NCBI GenBank assembly: GCA_965247435.1
Contig: OZ252019.1
Coordinates: 1,302,001 to 1,366,000 of the forward strand
Reading direction: 5' to 3'
From: Ilyomonas sp965247435
GTDB taxonomy: Bacteria; Bacteroidota; Bacteroidia; Chitinophagales; Chitinophagaceae
DNA: 64,000 nt
Part shown: positions 41,605 through 51,174 of the stretch, in pieces
Layout: every line of letters starts with the position of its first letter
Position numbering within the stretch: the stretch's first letter is position 1
Program-made: the position numbers and the translations under genes
Notes under the pieces: model-generated
Told to the model about the DNA's origin: nothing
The model's input: the letters and a program-made list of their open reading frames with translations, nothing else
Databases searched by the model: none

Positions 41605-43992
41605 ATGAAATATGTATTCTCATTTATCGCCTGCTTTTTTGCTTTGCACAGTTTTGCGCAGCATGACGGGCATTCACCGGATATGGATAGCAGCATGAAC
41701 ATGCAGGACAACGATTATCTGCCCCGTATCATTTCTCACGCCATCATTAAAAGCTGGGGATCTTCCAATCTTTTTAAAACAAAATTAGATCCTTCCGCTT
41801 TGGTTTATCTTACCGGTGAGCAGGAACATACCATAACCATCAAAGCATTTCAGCACCGGTTTTATGATGACCCTGCAGTTTTAAAGCCGGTATGGGTATT
41901 AGGATATGTAGCCAACGAAAGCACTAAGCAACCCGCTTTGCCGGGGCCGGTTATTACGGCTGAATATGCGCACCCGACTAAGATATTCTGGGTAAATAAA
42001 GTGTATGAAAGTTTGCAGAATGTGGCGAATTACGGGTTATATCCCACCTACGATTCGCAGGCAAAAGCGCATCCGTTTGTTCCCATCATTTATAATGTAA
42101 ACGATCCGCTGCACGCGCCGATGATTGCAGATGCCTTATATCCGGATTTCCGGCAGTTTCCAAACGGCGTTGACCCGATGCATGAAAAATACATGGACAT
42201 GTCAACTTACTATAGCACTACGGTACACATGCATGGCGCCAACGTAGCCTGGCAAAACGATGGATATCCAACTTCAAAGTATTATCCAACGCCCGGCGCC
42301 GCACCGGTAAATATTACCTGGGGTTTGTTTGGCAAGTTTGAGCAAAATAAAACCGGCCAGCATTATGCTTATTCAAACGTTTTTCCGGAAGGAGCGTTTA
42401 ATTTAATTAAAAGCAAATTAGCATCGGTTCCGTTTGTTGAAAACGACAGTACGAAGTACGAAGGCCACCACGGCGGCATACTTTGGTATCACGATCATGC
42501 GATGATGCGCACCGCAACCAATGTATATGCAGGCATGGCCGGTATGCATATTGTAAAAGGCGACGATGAAAAAACCTTTTCTTCCGGGATAAAGTATGCA
42601 CAGGATGTGCCGCTTATTTTAGAAGATAAGTCCTTTACAGAATCAAATTATTTATATTACAACACTACGCAATCGAAGTTTGCTAATAATACCGCCCCCG
42701 AAGCGGAAGGGCAGCCGGAATTTTTGGGCAATACGATTACAGTAAACGGAAAGATCTGGCCGTACATGAATGTAGATAAGTGCATATACCGGTTCAGGAT
42801 TTTAAATGCCTCAAATGCCAGATTTTACCGCATTGCTTTGGCTAAATGGAAGAATGGTAAAATTGATACCACAGATAATGCAAAGCTGAGTAGAAACTTT
42901 ATACAGGTAGGCACCGAAGCCGGATTTTTTCCGGATGGAAAATTTCCGCAAATCGGCAACGACAGCTCAACGTTAACCCTTGCGCCGGCAGAGCGTGCCG
43001 ATGTGCTGATTAATTTTTCTGCATTTGAGCCGGGCACTTCCCTCGTATTACTCAATTATGCACCCGATGCGCCGTTTGGCAACGACGAGCTTACCCCCAT
43101 GAACGAAGACGGCACCTTTGATGATCTTACCAATTATGTAATGCTGTTTCGTATTGGCGACCATACTGCCGCTGCATCCGTGGCAAATGAAGCAGCTTTA
43201 GCGGCGAGATTACATGCATTTGCGTCTTCTCCGGTTTATAAAAAAACTACTTCCTCGCAACAACTGTATAGCTATTACAATAGCAGCTATCAGTTTAAAA
43301 CAGGCCTGCAAAAAGCGCTGCAATCAGCTTATGATAACGGTACTGCAGCAGAGTTTAAACATACCAATGCGCTCTCCGCAATGTTTCCAAAAGAAGCCAT
43401 TTTGTTTGATAGTGCCGATGTGTTCCGCCTTAATATAAGTGAAGCAGCCAATTACCAGCAAATGCCCGAACCTTACAGAAAGTTTGCCGACCAAAACCCG
43501 ATGCTGCAAAGCGAACTGGCTTTTCCGATGGCTTTTTTAAATGAAACGGAATGGAATGTGGAAGGGCGCACAGCAGACACGAGCGCTGCGCGTGCAAACG
43601 CAGCAGCGCAGTACGAAAAAGTGGTAAACAATTATGCAACAGAAATATGGGCGATATGGAATAATACAGACGATGCACACCCCATTCATATACACCTTAA
43701 CAGGTTTCGCATTTTAGGAAGACAAAAGGTAGATGATTCCGGACATCCGGTGCCCGGCGTACAAAGTTTTAGTTTGCCCGAGCCTAATGAAATGGCCTGG
43801 AAAGATGTGGTAAGAACAAAGCCGCGCTATATAACTTACCTGCTTCATCAGTATATTTTAAACGATAGTTCGCAGGAAGGACAGTTTGTATATCACTGTC
43901 ATATATTAGAACATGAAGACATGAGTATGATGCGAAGGCTGATTGTAAAACCAGTGGATGCACTGCCTAAATTTGTTTTGCAGGCGTATTGA
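41605..43992 (+). CDS. Secreted multicopper oxidase (laccase/CotA-like)
   Basis: 795 residues with signal peptide MKYVFSFIACFFALHSFAQ. Four copper-ligand motifs are all present: VHMHGANVAWQNDG, ILWYHDHAMMRTATNVYAGM, AHPIHIHLNRFRILG and FVYHCHILEHEDMSMMRRLI, the last with the Cys-His electron path and axial Met of the type 1 copper. A His/Met-rich mature N-terminus (HDGHSPDMDSSMNM) may bind extra copper. It oxidises phenols, metal ions or bilirubin-like substrates with O2. Longer than CotA (513 residues) because of inserts between the second and third cupredoxin domains. Likely periplasmic or extracellular. Confidence 0.95.
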   Translation: MKYVFSFIACFFALHSFAQHDGHSPDMDSSMNMQDNDYLPRIISHAIIKSWGSSNLFKTKLDPSALVYLTGEQEHTITIKAFQHRFYDDPAVLKPVWVLGYVANESTKQPALPGPVITAEYAHPTKIFWVNKVYESLQNVANYGLYPTYDSQAKAHPFVPIIYNVNDPLHAPMIADALYPDFRQFPNGVDPMHEKYMDMSTYYSTTVHMHGANVAWQNDGYPTSKYYPTPGAAPVNITWGLFGKFEQNKTGQHYAYSNVFPEGAFNLIKSKLASVPFVENDSTKYEGHHGGILWYHDHAMMRTATNVYAGMAGMHIVKGDDEKTFSSGIKYAQDVPLILEDKSFTESNYLYYNTTQSKFANNTAPEAEGQPEFLGNTITVNGKIWPYMNVDKCIYRFRILNASNARFYRIALAKWKNGKIDTTDNAKLSRNFIQVGTEAGFFPDGKFPQIGNDSSTLTLAPAERADVLINFSAFEPGTSLVLLNYAPDAPFGNDELTPMNEDGTFDDLTNYVMLFRIGDHTAAASVANEAALAARLHAFASSPVYKKTTSSQQLYSYYNSSYQFKTGLQKALQSAYDNGTAAEFKHTNALSAMFPKEAILFDSADVFRLNISEAANYQQMPEPYRKFADQNPMLQSELAFPMAFLNETEWNVEGRTADTSAARANAAAQYEKVVNNYATEIWAIWNNTDDAHPIHIHLNRFRILGRQKVDDSGHPVPGVQSFSLPEPNEMAWKDVVRTKPRYITYLLHQYILNDSSQEGQFVYHCHILEHEDMSMMRRLIVKPVDALPKFVLQAY

Positions 43993-44256
43993 TGATGTAA
44001 GCCTGTTTATAGCATTGTTCTATTAATTTACCGGCTACGAAATGCTGAACATTTTTTTCCTGCCATTTGAATACGCACCATTTATATAGTAATTACAAAC
44101 AATGCTACGATCTGCTACAAGGAGCTATAAAATATCAGAACTATACTATACCGGCAGCGATGACCATGTTGCGGCCGAACCGATGGCTGCTGAACAAGAG
44201 TAAAAACAAAATCACCTGCGCGGTTTCACCTTTAATAAAAACAAAAAACTATACCG

Positions 44257-44859
44257 ATGAAAAAGAAAACAGGTGCCTGCATTGCCGCGTGCTTAGCCAT
44301 CATTATAAGCACGTCCTGCAATAAAGAAACAGAACTAACCTTATCGCCGGTTATGCAATCATCCACCGCGGGCTTAAGCCAGGCAGCAGGCAAACACTTT
44401 ATAGGCGAGCATTTTGGAGGCGGCATCATTTTTTATCTTGATAAAACGGGCAGGCATGGTTTAATAGCAACTTCTGCAGATTTTGAAGAACCTGCCACCT
44501 GGTCGAGGAAAGACACGCTTAACGGTGCTAAAGACACCGCACTGGGCGCCGGTGCAGCTAACTCCGTTAAAATTTATAACATACAAGGTTATCCTGAATT
44601 TGAAACGGATAGTTATGCGGCGCTTGAATGCCTGGAACTAAATATAAACGGTTACCAGGATTGGTACCTGCCATCGCTGAACGAATTAAATAAAATGTAT
44701 CAGAGCAAAGACATACTTGGTGGCTTCCAGCCTTTTTCTTACTGGAGCTCTTCTGAATTCAACAGGACCAAAGCGTGGTATGTAAATTTTGGCAATGGCT
44801 CACAGGCGCTTCAGATTAAGACGGCTTCTTATTCTTTAAGGCCGGCACGAAAATTCTGA
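44257..44859 (+). CDS. DUF1566 (Lcl C-terminal) lipoprotein
   Basis: 200-residue lipoprotein: MKKKTGACIAACLAIIISTSC with lipobox STSC, then NKETE. The mature part is a DUF1566-type domain: GGGIIFYLDKTGRHGLIATS, NGYQDWYLPSLNELNKMY, YWSSSE, KAWYVNFGNG and the closing LRPARKF, all as in fimbrial/Lcl adhesin-type domains. In Legionella Lcl this domain binds glycosaminoglycans and promotes biofilm. Here it is a stand-alone surface protein. 264 bases after the oxidase; no shared operon evidence. Confidence 0.9.
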   Translation: MKKKTGACIAACLAIIISTSCNKETELTLSPVMQSSTAGLSQAAGKHFIGEHFGGGIIFYLDKTGRHGLIATSADFEEPATWSRKDTLNGAKDTALGAGAANSVKIYNIQGYPEFETDSYAALECLELNINGYQDWYLPSLNELNKMYQSKDILGGFQPFSYWSSSEFNRTKAWYVNFGNGSQALQIKTASYSLRPARKF

Positions 44860-45249
44860 GGTTGCTGTGGGAAGTAATTGGCAAATAAAAATCTATGCCC
44901 GGCGTGTATATTAAGTTGTTGATACCTAATCAACCGCTATATTAGGTTGTGCCAGCGCCTCTATAAATAATTCCTTAGGGTGCTGGTGGAGGCGAGTAAT
45001 GAGAGTATAAGCGAACATTAGCGATTGTTGTGCATTTAGATGAATGAGTAATAAAATATGAAATAGATATTGCTGCAGGTGGGAGATTTTATGACTGTCA
45101 CTCTTTAGTGTAATTTGGTTTTGCTGATGGGGTTAGGAACTTTTGTAGAGCTTTATTCATTGAACCCAAATCATTGCTAATAGCAGCAGGAAGTTGATGT
45201 TTCAATGTTTAGCTTCACTTACTACCATACTTTTGTTGCCTGACGTTTT
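44860..45249. other. Intergenic region, 390 bases, boundary of the AT-rich R-M segment
   Basis: No gene recognised. Base composition becomes visibly more A/T-rich from about 44.9 kb toward the R-M genes, which may mark the edge of acquired DNA. No direct repeat or att-like site found. Confidence 0.35.
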
Positions 45250-46779
45250 TTATATTTTACCATTTGGTTCTCTGAAAATATCAAGTTGTCCTTCCGCTGT
45301 CTTATACGGTCGCTTTAGGTCAAAAAACTTTACAATATGTTCGGGTATTGGAAGTTTGTTTAAGCTGCCTGGTTCAACTTTAATTGCTCCGGAACCATAA
45401 CTCTTACCTACAAGTTTTAAGTTTTCCAAAGTATCGGGATGATTAAGTGCCTGCCAAAGGTTTTCAATAAATTCTTTGTCTTCATAAATAGGATAGACAC
45501 AAAGAAAACCTGTTAAAGGCAAAACGTATGCTTCGTTTTTAATAAACCTTATATTTCGTCTGCCGAGATAAGCAAACAAAATTGGCGGCACTTCCCGTCT
45601 TTCCATTTTATACCAAGGTTTTCGCTGTAGAATTAGTGAACGGGTTGGCAATCCCATTTCTTCTCCAACTTTCAAATAATTTGTAATTTCTTTGGGTAAT
45701 TTGTCATGTCCGTTTATTGAAAGAAGATATGTTGGACGATTACCGTTTTCTAAATCTTCGACATCTTTTAAGGTCAAAATGCTTTCAGACGCATCTTTTG
45801 TTTTACCTATTGCTCTCTTCAGAAACTCTTTTGGAATTTGTAGTTGCTTTACTTGTTGAGCAGTTAAAAAGAAAAATTCGTTTGATCCTGTTGCAATACC
45901 TCTCATTACACTTGCAAAATCATTCAAATGAAATTTAAAGCCATTATGGTTTTGTTCCGGTCTTGAAAAACCTGTTGCAATTCCTTCTTTAAGTTGCCGA
46001 GTAATAACTTCGATAGTTTCAAACTTCTGTTGTTTGAAATGTGAAGAAATGAGATTGAGAAAGTCTGCAGAATATGGCTCATTTACTTTCACCCAATAAA
46101 GAGTTTTAATTGGTTTGGAATTTTTAATTAAGAAAACAATTGCATTGGTGTCAACATTTGGAAAAGGGGTAGCCTTTTCATCAAATGTAATTACACCTTC
46201 AATACAAAATTTTTCTGAAATCCATTTCCATAAATTCTTTGCAAACTTTCCTTCGCAGGTATCTGCAGGCATGATGAAAGCAAGTTTGCCATCCTGTTCT
46301 AAAAGGTTTAACGCCTGTATGAGAAAATAGATATGATAACCTGCTCTGCCGTCTATAGTATTTCCTATAATACTTGTAGAAAGCTGTTTCAGTAAAAATT
46401 TAGTTTCTTCATCAATACGATGATGTCTTATATAAGGCGGATTTGCAACTATCGCTTTAAATTTTCTTTCAGGCGGATTTTTTATAAAATCTCTTTGTTC
46501 AACTAAACAATTGCCTTGATTGTAAATTTTATCTGCTAATACTTCAAGGTCAATATCAGTTCCATAAAATGAAACTTTAGGCTTATTAATTCTAAGTAAG
46601 GCTTCATAAAACGCTCCTGTACCTGTTGCTGGGTCGAAAATTAAATCGGTATTTTCAGACACATATGCAACCATTGCATCAGCAACCCAACCTGGTGTCC
46701 AGAACTGTCCTTTGTCCCGAAGTATTTCTCTTTTGTTCCATTCGGTTGGCAACTTCTGGTGTAATTTTATTTTCCCCAT
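45250..46779 (-). CDS. Type II N6-adenine DNA methyltransferase
   Basis: 509 residues, M.TaqI-type (gamma class) architecture. Motif X-like GQFWTPGWVADAMV is at about 24-37, motif I is LIFDPATGTGAFYEAL, motif II is FYGTDIDLEVL, and motif IV is IVANPPYIRHH (NPPY, adenine flipping). KLAFIMPADTCEGKF follows (motif VI). The C-terminal half (ILQRKPWYKMERREVPPILF and later) is the target-recognition part. It methylates adenine in the recognition sequence and protects DNA from the partner nuclease. Its ATG overlaps the upstream nuclease stop by one base (TGATG), so translation is coupled. Both genes are more A/T-rich than neighbours. Confidence 0.9.
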   Translation of the reverse strand: MGKIKLHQKLPTEWNKREILRDKGQFWTPGWVADAMVAYVSENTDLIFDPATGTGAFYEALLRINKPKVSFYGTDIDLEVLADKIYNQGNCLVEQRDFIKNPPERKFKAIVANPPYIRHHRIDEETKFLLKQLSTSIIGNTIDGRAGYHIYFLIQALNLLEQDGKLAFIMPADTCEGKFAKNLWKWISEKFCIEGVITFDEKATPFPNVDTNAIVFLIKNSKPIKTLYWVKVNEPYSADFLNLISSHFKQQKFETIEVITRQLKEGIATGFSRPEQNHNGFKFHLNDFASVMRGIATGSNEFFFLTAQQVKQLQIPKEFLKRAIGKTKDASESILTLKDVEDLENGNRPTYLLSINGHDKLPKEITNYLKVGEEMGLPTRSLILQRKPWYKMERREVPPILFAYLGRRNIRFIKNEAYVLPLTGFLCVYPIYEDKEFIENLWQALNHPDTLENLKLVGKSYGSGAIKVEPGSLNKLPIPEHIVKFFDLKRPYKTAEGQLDIFREPNGKI

Positions 46780-47585
46780 CAGAGACGATTTAAGAGATTT
46801 ATTGCATCAGCAGTTATTTCAAGTGAACCACCTTCAAATTTTACATAAGGTAAAATGTGTCCGTTCTTATCTTCGGTATAGGCTGGAATTAATTTAGGTC
46901 GTTCAGTAGCAATCCCGAGTGGATAAGCATAATGGTAATAGAATTTATAAATGGCTTTCTTAGTGGTTGCTCCACCTGGAACTTGAAAGGTTTGAATAGT
47001 AGGTTCAATTAAACCTTCATGTATAAGACGTTCAGCTTCATCAAATGAAAGACCAAAAGCCCGATCAAAGAAAACATGCCAAATATGAATTGGTATTTTA
47101 TTTAATTCCTGCCATTTACTTAAGGGAATTCTATCTTCCTCTTTGATAATTACAGTTGGTAAAACAGCAGATTTCGAAAGTCCTGATTGTCCACCCAATC
47201 TTTTCTGCGGTTTCATTTCGAGATTATACGCAGGCATTGTTTCAGCAACCCACAAAGAATTTTCACATTCAACAGCAACAACCGCCTTAGAAATTAATTC
47301 TTTTAGATTATCCTCAATAATAAATAGTAATTCTTCTTCTCCACCAATTTCTTTGAGAAATTTATCAACGAATGGCTGGTCACTAATTTTGAAAACCAAA
47401 AGGTCGGGTCTTTTAATGTTGCCAAGTCCGGCAGCTTCTAATCGTTCAAAATAAAGTTCAAATGCTCTTACATCATTGGTTGGTGCAGTTCCGCTTGGTC
47501 TATAGGGAATGGCATAAAACTGAATGGTATCGTTAATTGCATCAATTAAACGCTTTTCACTCCATACGCCTTGCGACCAACGCAT
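46779..47585 (-). CDS. Type II restriction endonuclease, 5' end disrupted
   Basis: 268 residues remain readable from ATG 47585. Possible active-site elements are RPDLLVFKI and AVVAVECENSLWV, with ordered strand-Asp...Glu spacing of a PD-(D/E)xK-like fold; the overall look suggests the AccI group, which I hold only loosely. The natural N-terminus appears to lie upstream in the same frame (47586-47714) but is cut off by a TAA at 47673-47675. If translation starts at 47585 the protein lacks roughly 43 residues. It would cut the sequence protected by the methyltransferase encoded just downstream. Confidence 0.68.
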   Translation of the reverse strand: MRWSQGVWSEKRLIDAINDTIQFYAIPYRPSGTAPTNDVRAFELYFERLEAAGLGNIKRPDLLVFKISDQPFVDKFLKEIGGEEELLFIIEDNLKELISKAVVAVECENSLWVAETMPAYNLEMKPQKRLGGQSGLSKSAVLPTVIIKEEDRIPLSKWQELNKIPIHIWHVFFDRAFGLSFDEAERLIHEGLIEPTIQTFQVPGGATTKKAIYKFYYHYAYPLGIATERPKLIPAYTEDKNGHILPYVKFEGGSLEITADAINLLNRL

Positions 47586-47714
47586 TAAAAAGTCGCTACC
47601 TCGAAGCCTTCTTGGGTTTAGCCAAAAGTCAGCCCAACTGATTTCTTTTATTGATTTTAATTCAAGTTCTATTTATTCAGTTGATACTGATAACTCTCCC
47701 TCAAATGGATGCAT
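47586..47714 (-). pseudogene. Detached N-terminal codons of the restriction endonuclease
   Basis: In frame with the nuclease: ATG at 47714, MHPFEGELSVSTE, TAA at 47673-47675, then IELELKSIKEISWADFWLNP and RRLRGSDFL running directly into MRWSQG at 47585. A single C-to-T change from CAA (Gln) would explain the stop. Confidence 0.6.
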
Positions 47715-47853
47715 TACTATCTATAAATTTTGGTGAAAATTAGTTTAAAATGCAGTCTGTTCGTTTATGAGTTGTCATGCTTTTATTCACAAAGTTAGAA
47801 TAACAGGTTGTTGCAGTAAAATAGTAGATAATATTCCGCTTTATACCGCCGTT

Positions 47854-48318
47854 TTATTGCTTCTCCAGCAGCGCCTTCAGGTTTTGCAGGCTTTGATGCA
47901 TTTGCTTGCCCAGCATGTTTTTGAAGATAGGCGTGAGGAGCGACATGGGAAATTTGATTGGCCCCTTGAATGTCCAGGTTACAGATGTATTGCCTTCATC
48001 CAGCTTGGAAAGCAGGAAGCTGGAGCCGGCAACATTTTTCATTGGTCTTGTAAACTTTAACCGGTAGTCAATACGGCTGCCTTCAGTAATGTTGGTTATT
48101 TCCTGCTCACCGGCGCCTACACTTTTGTCTTTGCTGTCCCATGTATAAACAAAGCCTTTTGTTCCGTCAACGCCCGAATACGTTTTTTTAGAATCCGGGT
48201 CTTTCCTATTCCACACGCTAAACGTATCCTGGTTCTTTGTTTGTTTTAAAAAAGAGAATACGTCCCTGATATTATTATTAATGGAAACCGTCTTTTCGAT
48301 AATCATTTCTGTAGGCAT
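47854..48318 (-). CDS. SRPBCC-family (START/Bet v1-like) protein
   Basis: 154 residues from ATG 48318; a TTG at 48345 would add 9. Helix-grip pattern: EMIIEKTVSINNNIRDVFSF, then KNQDTFSVWNRKDPDSK, GEQEITNITEGSRIDYRLKF, and TSVTWTFKGPIKFPMSLL before a long C-terminal helix (MLGKQMHQSLQNLKALLEKQ). Typical of the polyketide-cyclase/dehydrase-like SRPBCC members that bind hydrophobic ligands. No enzyme activity can be inferred. Monocistronic. Confidence 0.85.
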   Translation of the reverse strand: MPTEMIIEKTVSINNNIRDVFSFLKQTKNQDTFSVWNRKDPDSKKTYSGVDGTKGFVYTWDSKDKSVGAGEQEITNITEGSRIDYRLKFTRPMKNVAGSSFLLSKLDEGNTSVTWTFKGPIKFPMSLLTPIFKNMLGKQMHQSLQNLKALLEKQ

Positions 48319-48477
48319 AGCGGGTTTGTTTTGATGATGCAGCAATGATAGCGCAATATATCAATTTTAAGTAGAGGATTCAGCAGCTATATAAAAGACG
48401 GAAATCTATAGAAGACAGTAAGGTGTTTTACAATCGCTTTCTGATACGTTAAACTCAACCTGACAGGTTAGGCAGGT

Positions 48478-49959
48478 TTATACTTTTTCAATACCATCTG
48501 CTGTTGCGGGTTTGCCTTCTTTTGTAAGGTTCACTTCGCACGGATAGCCAAACAGGCACCGGTCTTTAATCATCGTTGCCACTTCAGCAGGCACATATTC
48601 CTCCCAGCCCGCTTCATTGCCCTTTATCATTTGCAGCACCCGGTCTGTCTGCACATTCAGGTTGTTCTTATTATAGTCCAGTATATCCTCTATTTTGTCG
48701 TTTGCTATAAGATAACGGTACAGGTCTATCAGGTGCGGCGGCAATTGCAGCCGCAGGCAATTCTGAAGCACGCCGTCGCGCAGTGTAGGATAAATAAACA
48801 GCTTTACTTTACGGCTGAACAGCGCCGCAAAAGATTCCAGAATGCCGCCGGGCAAATCTTTATAATGGTCTTCCGAAAAAATATATTCCAGGTTTGGATA
48901 GCCTAATACCACACCAATTTTTAGCCGGGTGATGGTGGACAGGTAAGCCACTAATTTGTAGTATTCGTGAAAATTGGAGATCATGACCATTTGCCCCATC
49001 GCACAAAGAATATCCACCCGCTCCAAAAAGTCTTTCTCATCAATGTCTGCATCCAGATCAGCATTTCTTTCCTTAAGGGATTGCAGGGTCAGCTCTGTAA
49101 GCACCACCACATTTGTTTTGTCCACATCCGCTTCTTCCAGAAACTGCTGCAGCCCTGTCTTCAGCATATCGAGGTGCACATTGATAACCGGGCGAAAACG
49201 GCCACGTACCACCACAATATGCTTTTTATACAATACTTCCGAAGGTTGCTGGTTTTTGCCATCGGCACCAAACACCGCCGCATCCGTAAAGCCGTATTTC
49301 ACTAAGTGGAGACTCATCAGGCGATTATCCACGCTGGTAAAATCAGGGCCTTCAAAACGGATCATGTCTATCTGTATGCGGTCTTTCGACAGATCGTCTA
49401 ACAGGGAAAGTAAAAACACCACCGGATTGGCAGGATACTTAAAACAGGCATAAATCAGGTTTACTCCAAGAATACCTACGGCCTGCTGCTGCAGGTTATT
49501 ATCATTGTCCAATAGCTTTACATGCAGTACCACGTCATTGTAGGCAGCTCCCGGCCGTAGCTGGAAACGCACGCCCATCCAGCCGTGGCCGGCATTGGTT
49601 TTTTGATAGTTGAGCGCCGACACGGTATCGGAAAAAGCAAAAAACGTTGTTGTAGCGCCGCGTTGCTCGGCAAGGCGTTCAATCAGTAAACCATATTCCC
49701 GATCCAGCATCGCGATGAGCCGGCTTTCGCTTACATAACGTCGTTTTTTCTCCGCACCATAGATTGCATCCGAAAAGAGCATATCGTAGGCCGACATGGT
49801 CTTGGCAATGGTGCCCGATGAGCCACCAGCCTTAAAAAAGTTGGCCGCTACATCCTGCCCGGCGCCAATCTCGGCAAAGGAGCCATAAATTTCGGGATCA
49901 AGATTGATGGCCAGCGCTTTTTGTTTTGTGCCAATGCTGTTGATGGGAACTGCTTTCAT
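48478..49959 (-). CDS. Conserved large protein of unknown function
   Basis: 493 residues, no signal or membrane segment. Begins KALAINLDPEIYGSFAEIGA and GQDVAANFFKAGGSSGTIAK, a block I recognise from a widespread cyanobacterial and Bacteroidota protein that databases label inconsistently (even as a TonB receptor or a nicotinate-nucleotide adenylyltransferase). The middle contains RIQIDMIRFEGPDF and MSLHLVKYGFTDAAVFGADG; the C-terminal third has a helix-rich block ending AEVATMIKDRCLFGYPCEV. The Gly-rich AGGSSGTIAKTMSAYDM suggests a nucleotide- or phosphate-binding site, which is inference. Function open. Confidence 0.75.
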   Translation of the reverse strand: MKAVPINSIGTKQKALAINLDPEIYGSFAEIGAGQDVAANFFKAGGSSGTIAKTMSAYDMLFSDAIYGAEKKRRYVSESRLIAMLDREYGLLIERLAEQRGATTTFFAFSDTVSALNYQKTNAGHGWMGVRFQLRPGAAYNDVVLHVKLLDNDNNLQQQAVGILGVNLIYACFKYPANPVVFLLSLLDDLSKDRIQIDMIRFEGPDFTSVDNRLMSLHLVKYGFTDAAVFGADGKNQQPSEVLYKKHIVVVRGRFRPVINVHLDMLKTGLQQFLEEADVDKTNVVVLTELTLQSLKERNADLDADIDEKDFLERVDILCAMGQMVMISNFHEYYKLVAYLSTITRLKIGVVLGYPNLEYIFSEDHYKDLPGGILESFAALFSRKVKLFIYPTLRDGVLQNCLRLQLPPHLIDLYRYLIANDKIEDILDYNKNNLNVQTDRVLQMIKGNEAGWEEYVPAEVATMIKDRCLFGYPCEVNLTKEGKPATADGIEKV

Positions 49960-50274
49960 AGCGTAATTTATAGGTTGTCACAACTGCGGTTGTTAAAAGG
50001 AAAGGGGTATGAAAGTACACTTTTTTATTTACCCGTTGGCGCAGTTATCCGTGTAGCAGACATCCGCTGCGGAAGCAGTTTGCCGGATTGATACTAATAA
50101 AAAAAGCATAGTTAAGAACCGTCAGGAGGCAGGATATTACATCGGTAAAAACAGGCATGGCAGGATTGCCCAAAATAGCTCTGTAGTGACCTGTACAGTT
50201 ATAATTGTCGTGTTATTTGTTCCCGTTTTACTGCCTTTTTATGTTATAATTGTAGCATATAATTTTTAGAAATT
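49960..50274. other. Divergent intergenic region, 315 bases
   Basis: A/T-rich; no gene or hairpin supported. A run of TATAATT-like words at 50240-50270 lies just before the TonB-C gene, but no TAnnTTTG box is evident. Confidence 0.3.
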
Positions 50275-51174
50275 ATGCTAATAAAAAGAGTAAATAAATG
50301 GATTGTTTTACTGTGTGCTGTTATACTGTTATCGCAGGCTGCCACTGCACAGATAACCGAAACAGGGGAAGGAGAAAAAACGCCGGGCAAACTAATACTG
50401 CATACATTAATGGTGGCTGATAAAGAGGTCGTAAAACCGGTTGCAGTGCTTTACTTTTATCGCAGCTATTTGAGCAAGATAGCAGCGCCGCTGAAGCGGA
50501 TGTCGCTGTATGTAAATGATACGCTGATTTACGAACTCAAAGCGAACAGCATTGTATCTTATCCCGTTTACCACGCCGGTAAATTTAAAGTCAGCGGTGA
50601 TAGCAAAGACAAGACATCTATGATAGTCAGCATCAAGCCGGGCGGCGAATACTTCTTTCATTGCTGGCTGCCGACGAGTATATTCGATCCGCCGATGCAG
50701 ATAGAAAGTGTGCATCCCGATCTGGCAAGAAAAGAAATCGGCTTGCCTCCCAAAGAGGCTGTTGAAACCGCGAAAAAGCCAACAACCGCTACACATGCAG
50801 ACAGCATTAAATGGAACGACACTGCTGCGGCTACCGGCGTGCAGGTTGCAGCCAAATTTCCCGGTGGCGCCGGCGCCTGGATACAGTTTCTGCAACAAAA
50901 CCTCAATTCAAAGCTTGGTAAAAAATATATTCCCTTGCCAAAAAATGAATCTTCCGCCACGCAGGTGGTACAGGTGAGTTTTCTTATAGATAAAAGCGGG
51001 AATGTAACCGAAGTAAAAATAGATAACCCGGCAGCCGTGCATCCGAAATTAGCGGAAGAAGCTACACGCGTGATCAGTAAAAGCCCGCAATGGAAACCGG
51101 CTACCATTAACGGGCAGCAGGTCGTGTTCCGGCAAAAACAGAGCATTTCGTTTGAAGTGGACCGGGGTAAGTAA
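50275..51174 (+). CDS. Exported protein with TonB C-terminal domain
   Basis: 299 residues. MLIKRVNKWIVLLCAVILLS with AATAQ makes a cleavable signal or N-terminal anchor. Residues 30-170 have no named domain. The last 95 residues are a TonB_C domain: LGKKYIPLPKN, VQVSFLIDKSGNVTEVKIDN, LAEEATRVISKSPQWKPATI and VFRQKQSISFEV. TonB_C domains contact TonB-dependent receptors at the outer membrane. The Pro-rich periplasm-spanning segment of true TonB is missing; a short EKTPGK/KKPTTATH stretch is all there is. It may be a TonB-like accessory protein rather than an energy transducer. Confidence 0.85.
   Translation: MLIKRVNKWIVLLCAVILLSQAATAQITETGEGEKTPGKLILHTLMVADKEVVKPVAVLYFYRSYLSKIAAPLKRMSLYVNDTLIYELKANSIVSYPVYHAGKFKVSGDSKDKTSMIVSIKPGGEYFFHCWLPTSIFDPPMQIESVHPDLARKEIGLPPKEAVETAKKPTTATHADSIKWNDTAAATGVQVAAKFPGGAGAWIQFLQQNLNSKLGKKYIPLPKNESSATQVVQVSFLIDKSGNVTEVKIDNPAAVHPKLAEEATRVISKSPQWKPATINGQQVVFRQKQSISFEVDRGK

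Noticed and set aside
44102..44203. 33-codon ATG frame between the oxidase and the DUF1566 lipoprotein
   Set aside because: Codons look ordinary, but there is no recognisable homology and no promoter; too short to support.
43993..44256. Possible decayed gene between the oxidase and the DUF1566 gene
   Set aside because: Fragments in three frames show no shared family and no continuous homology.
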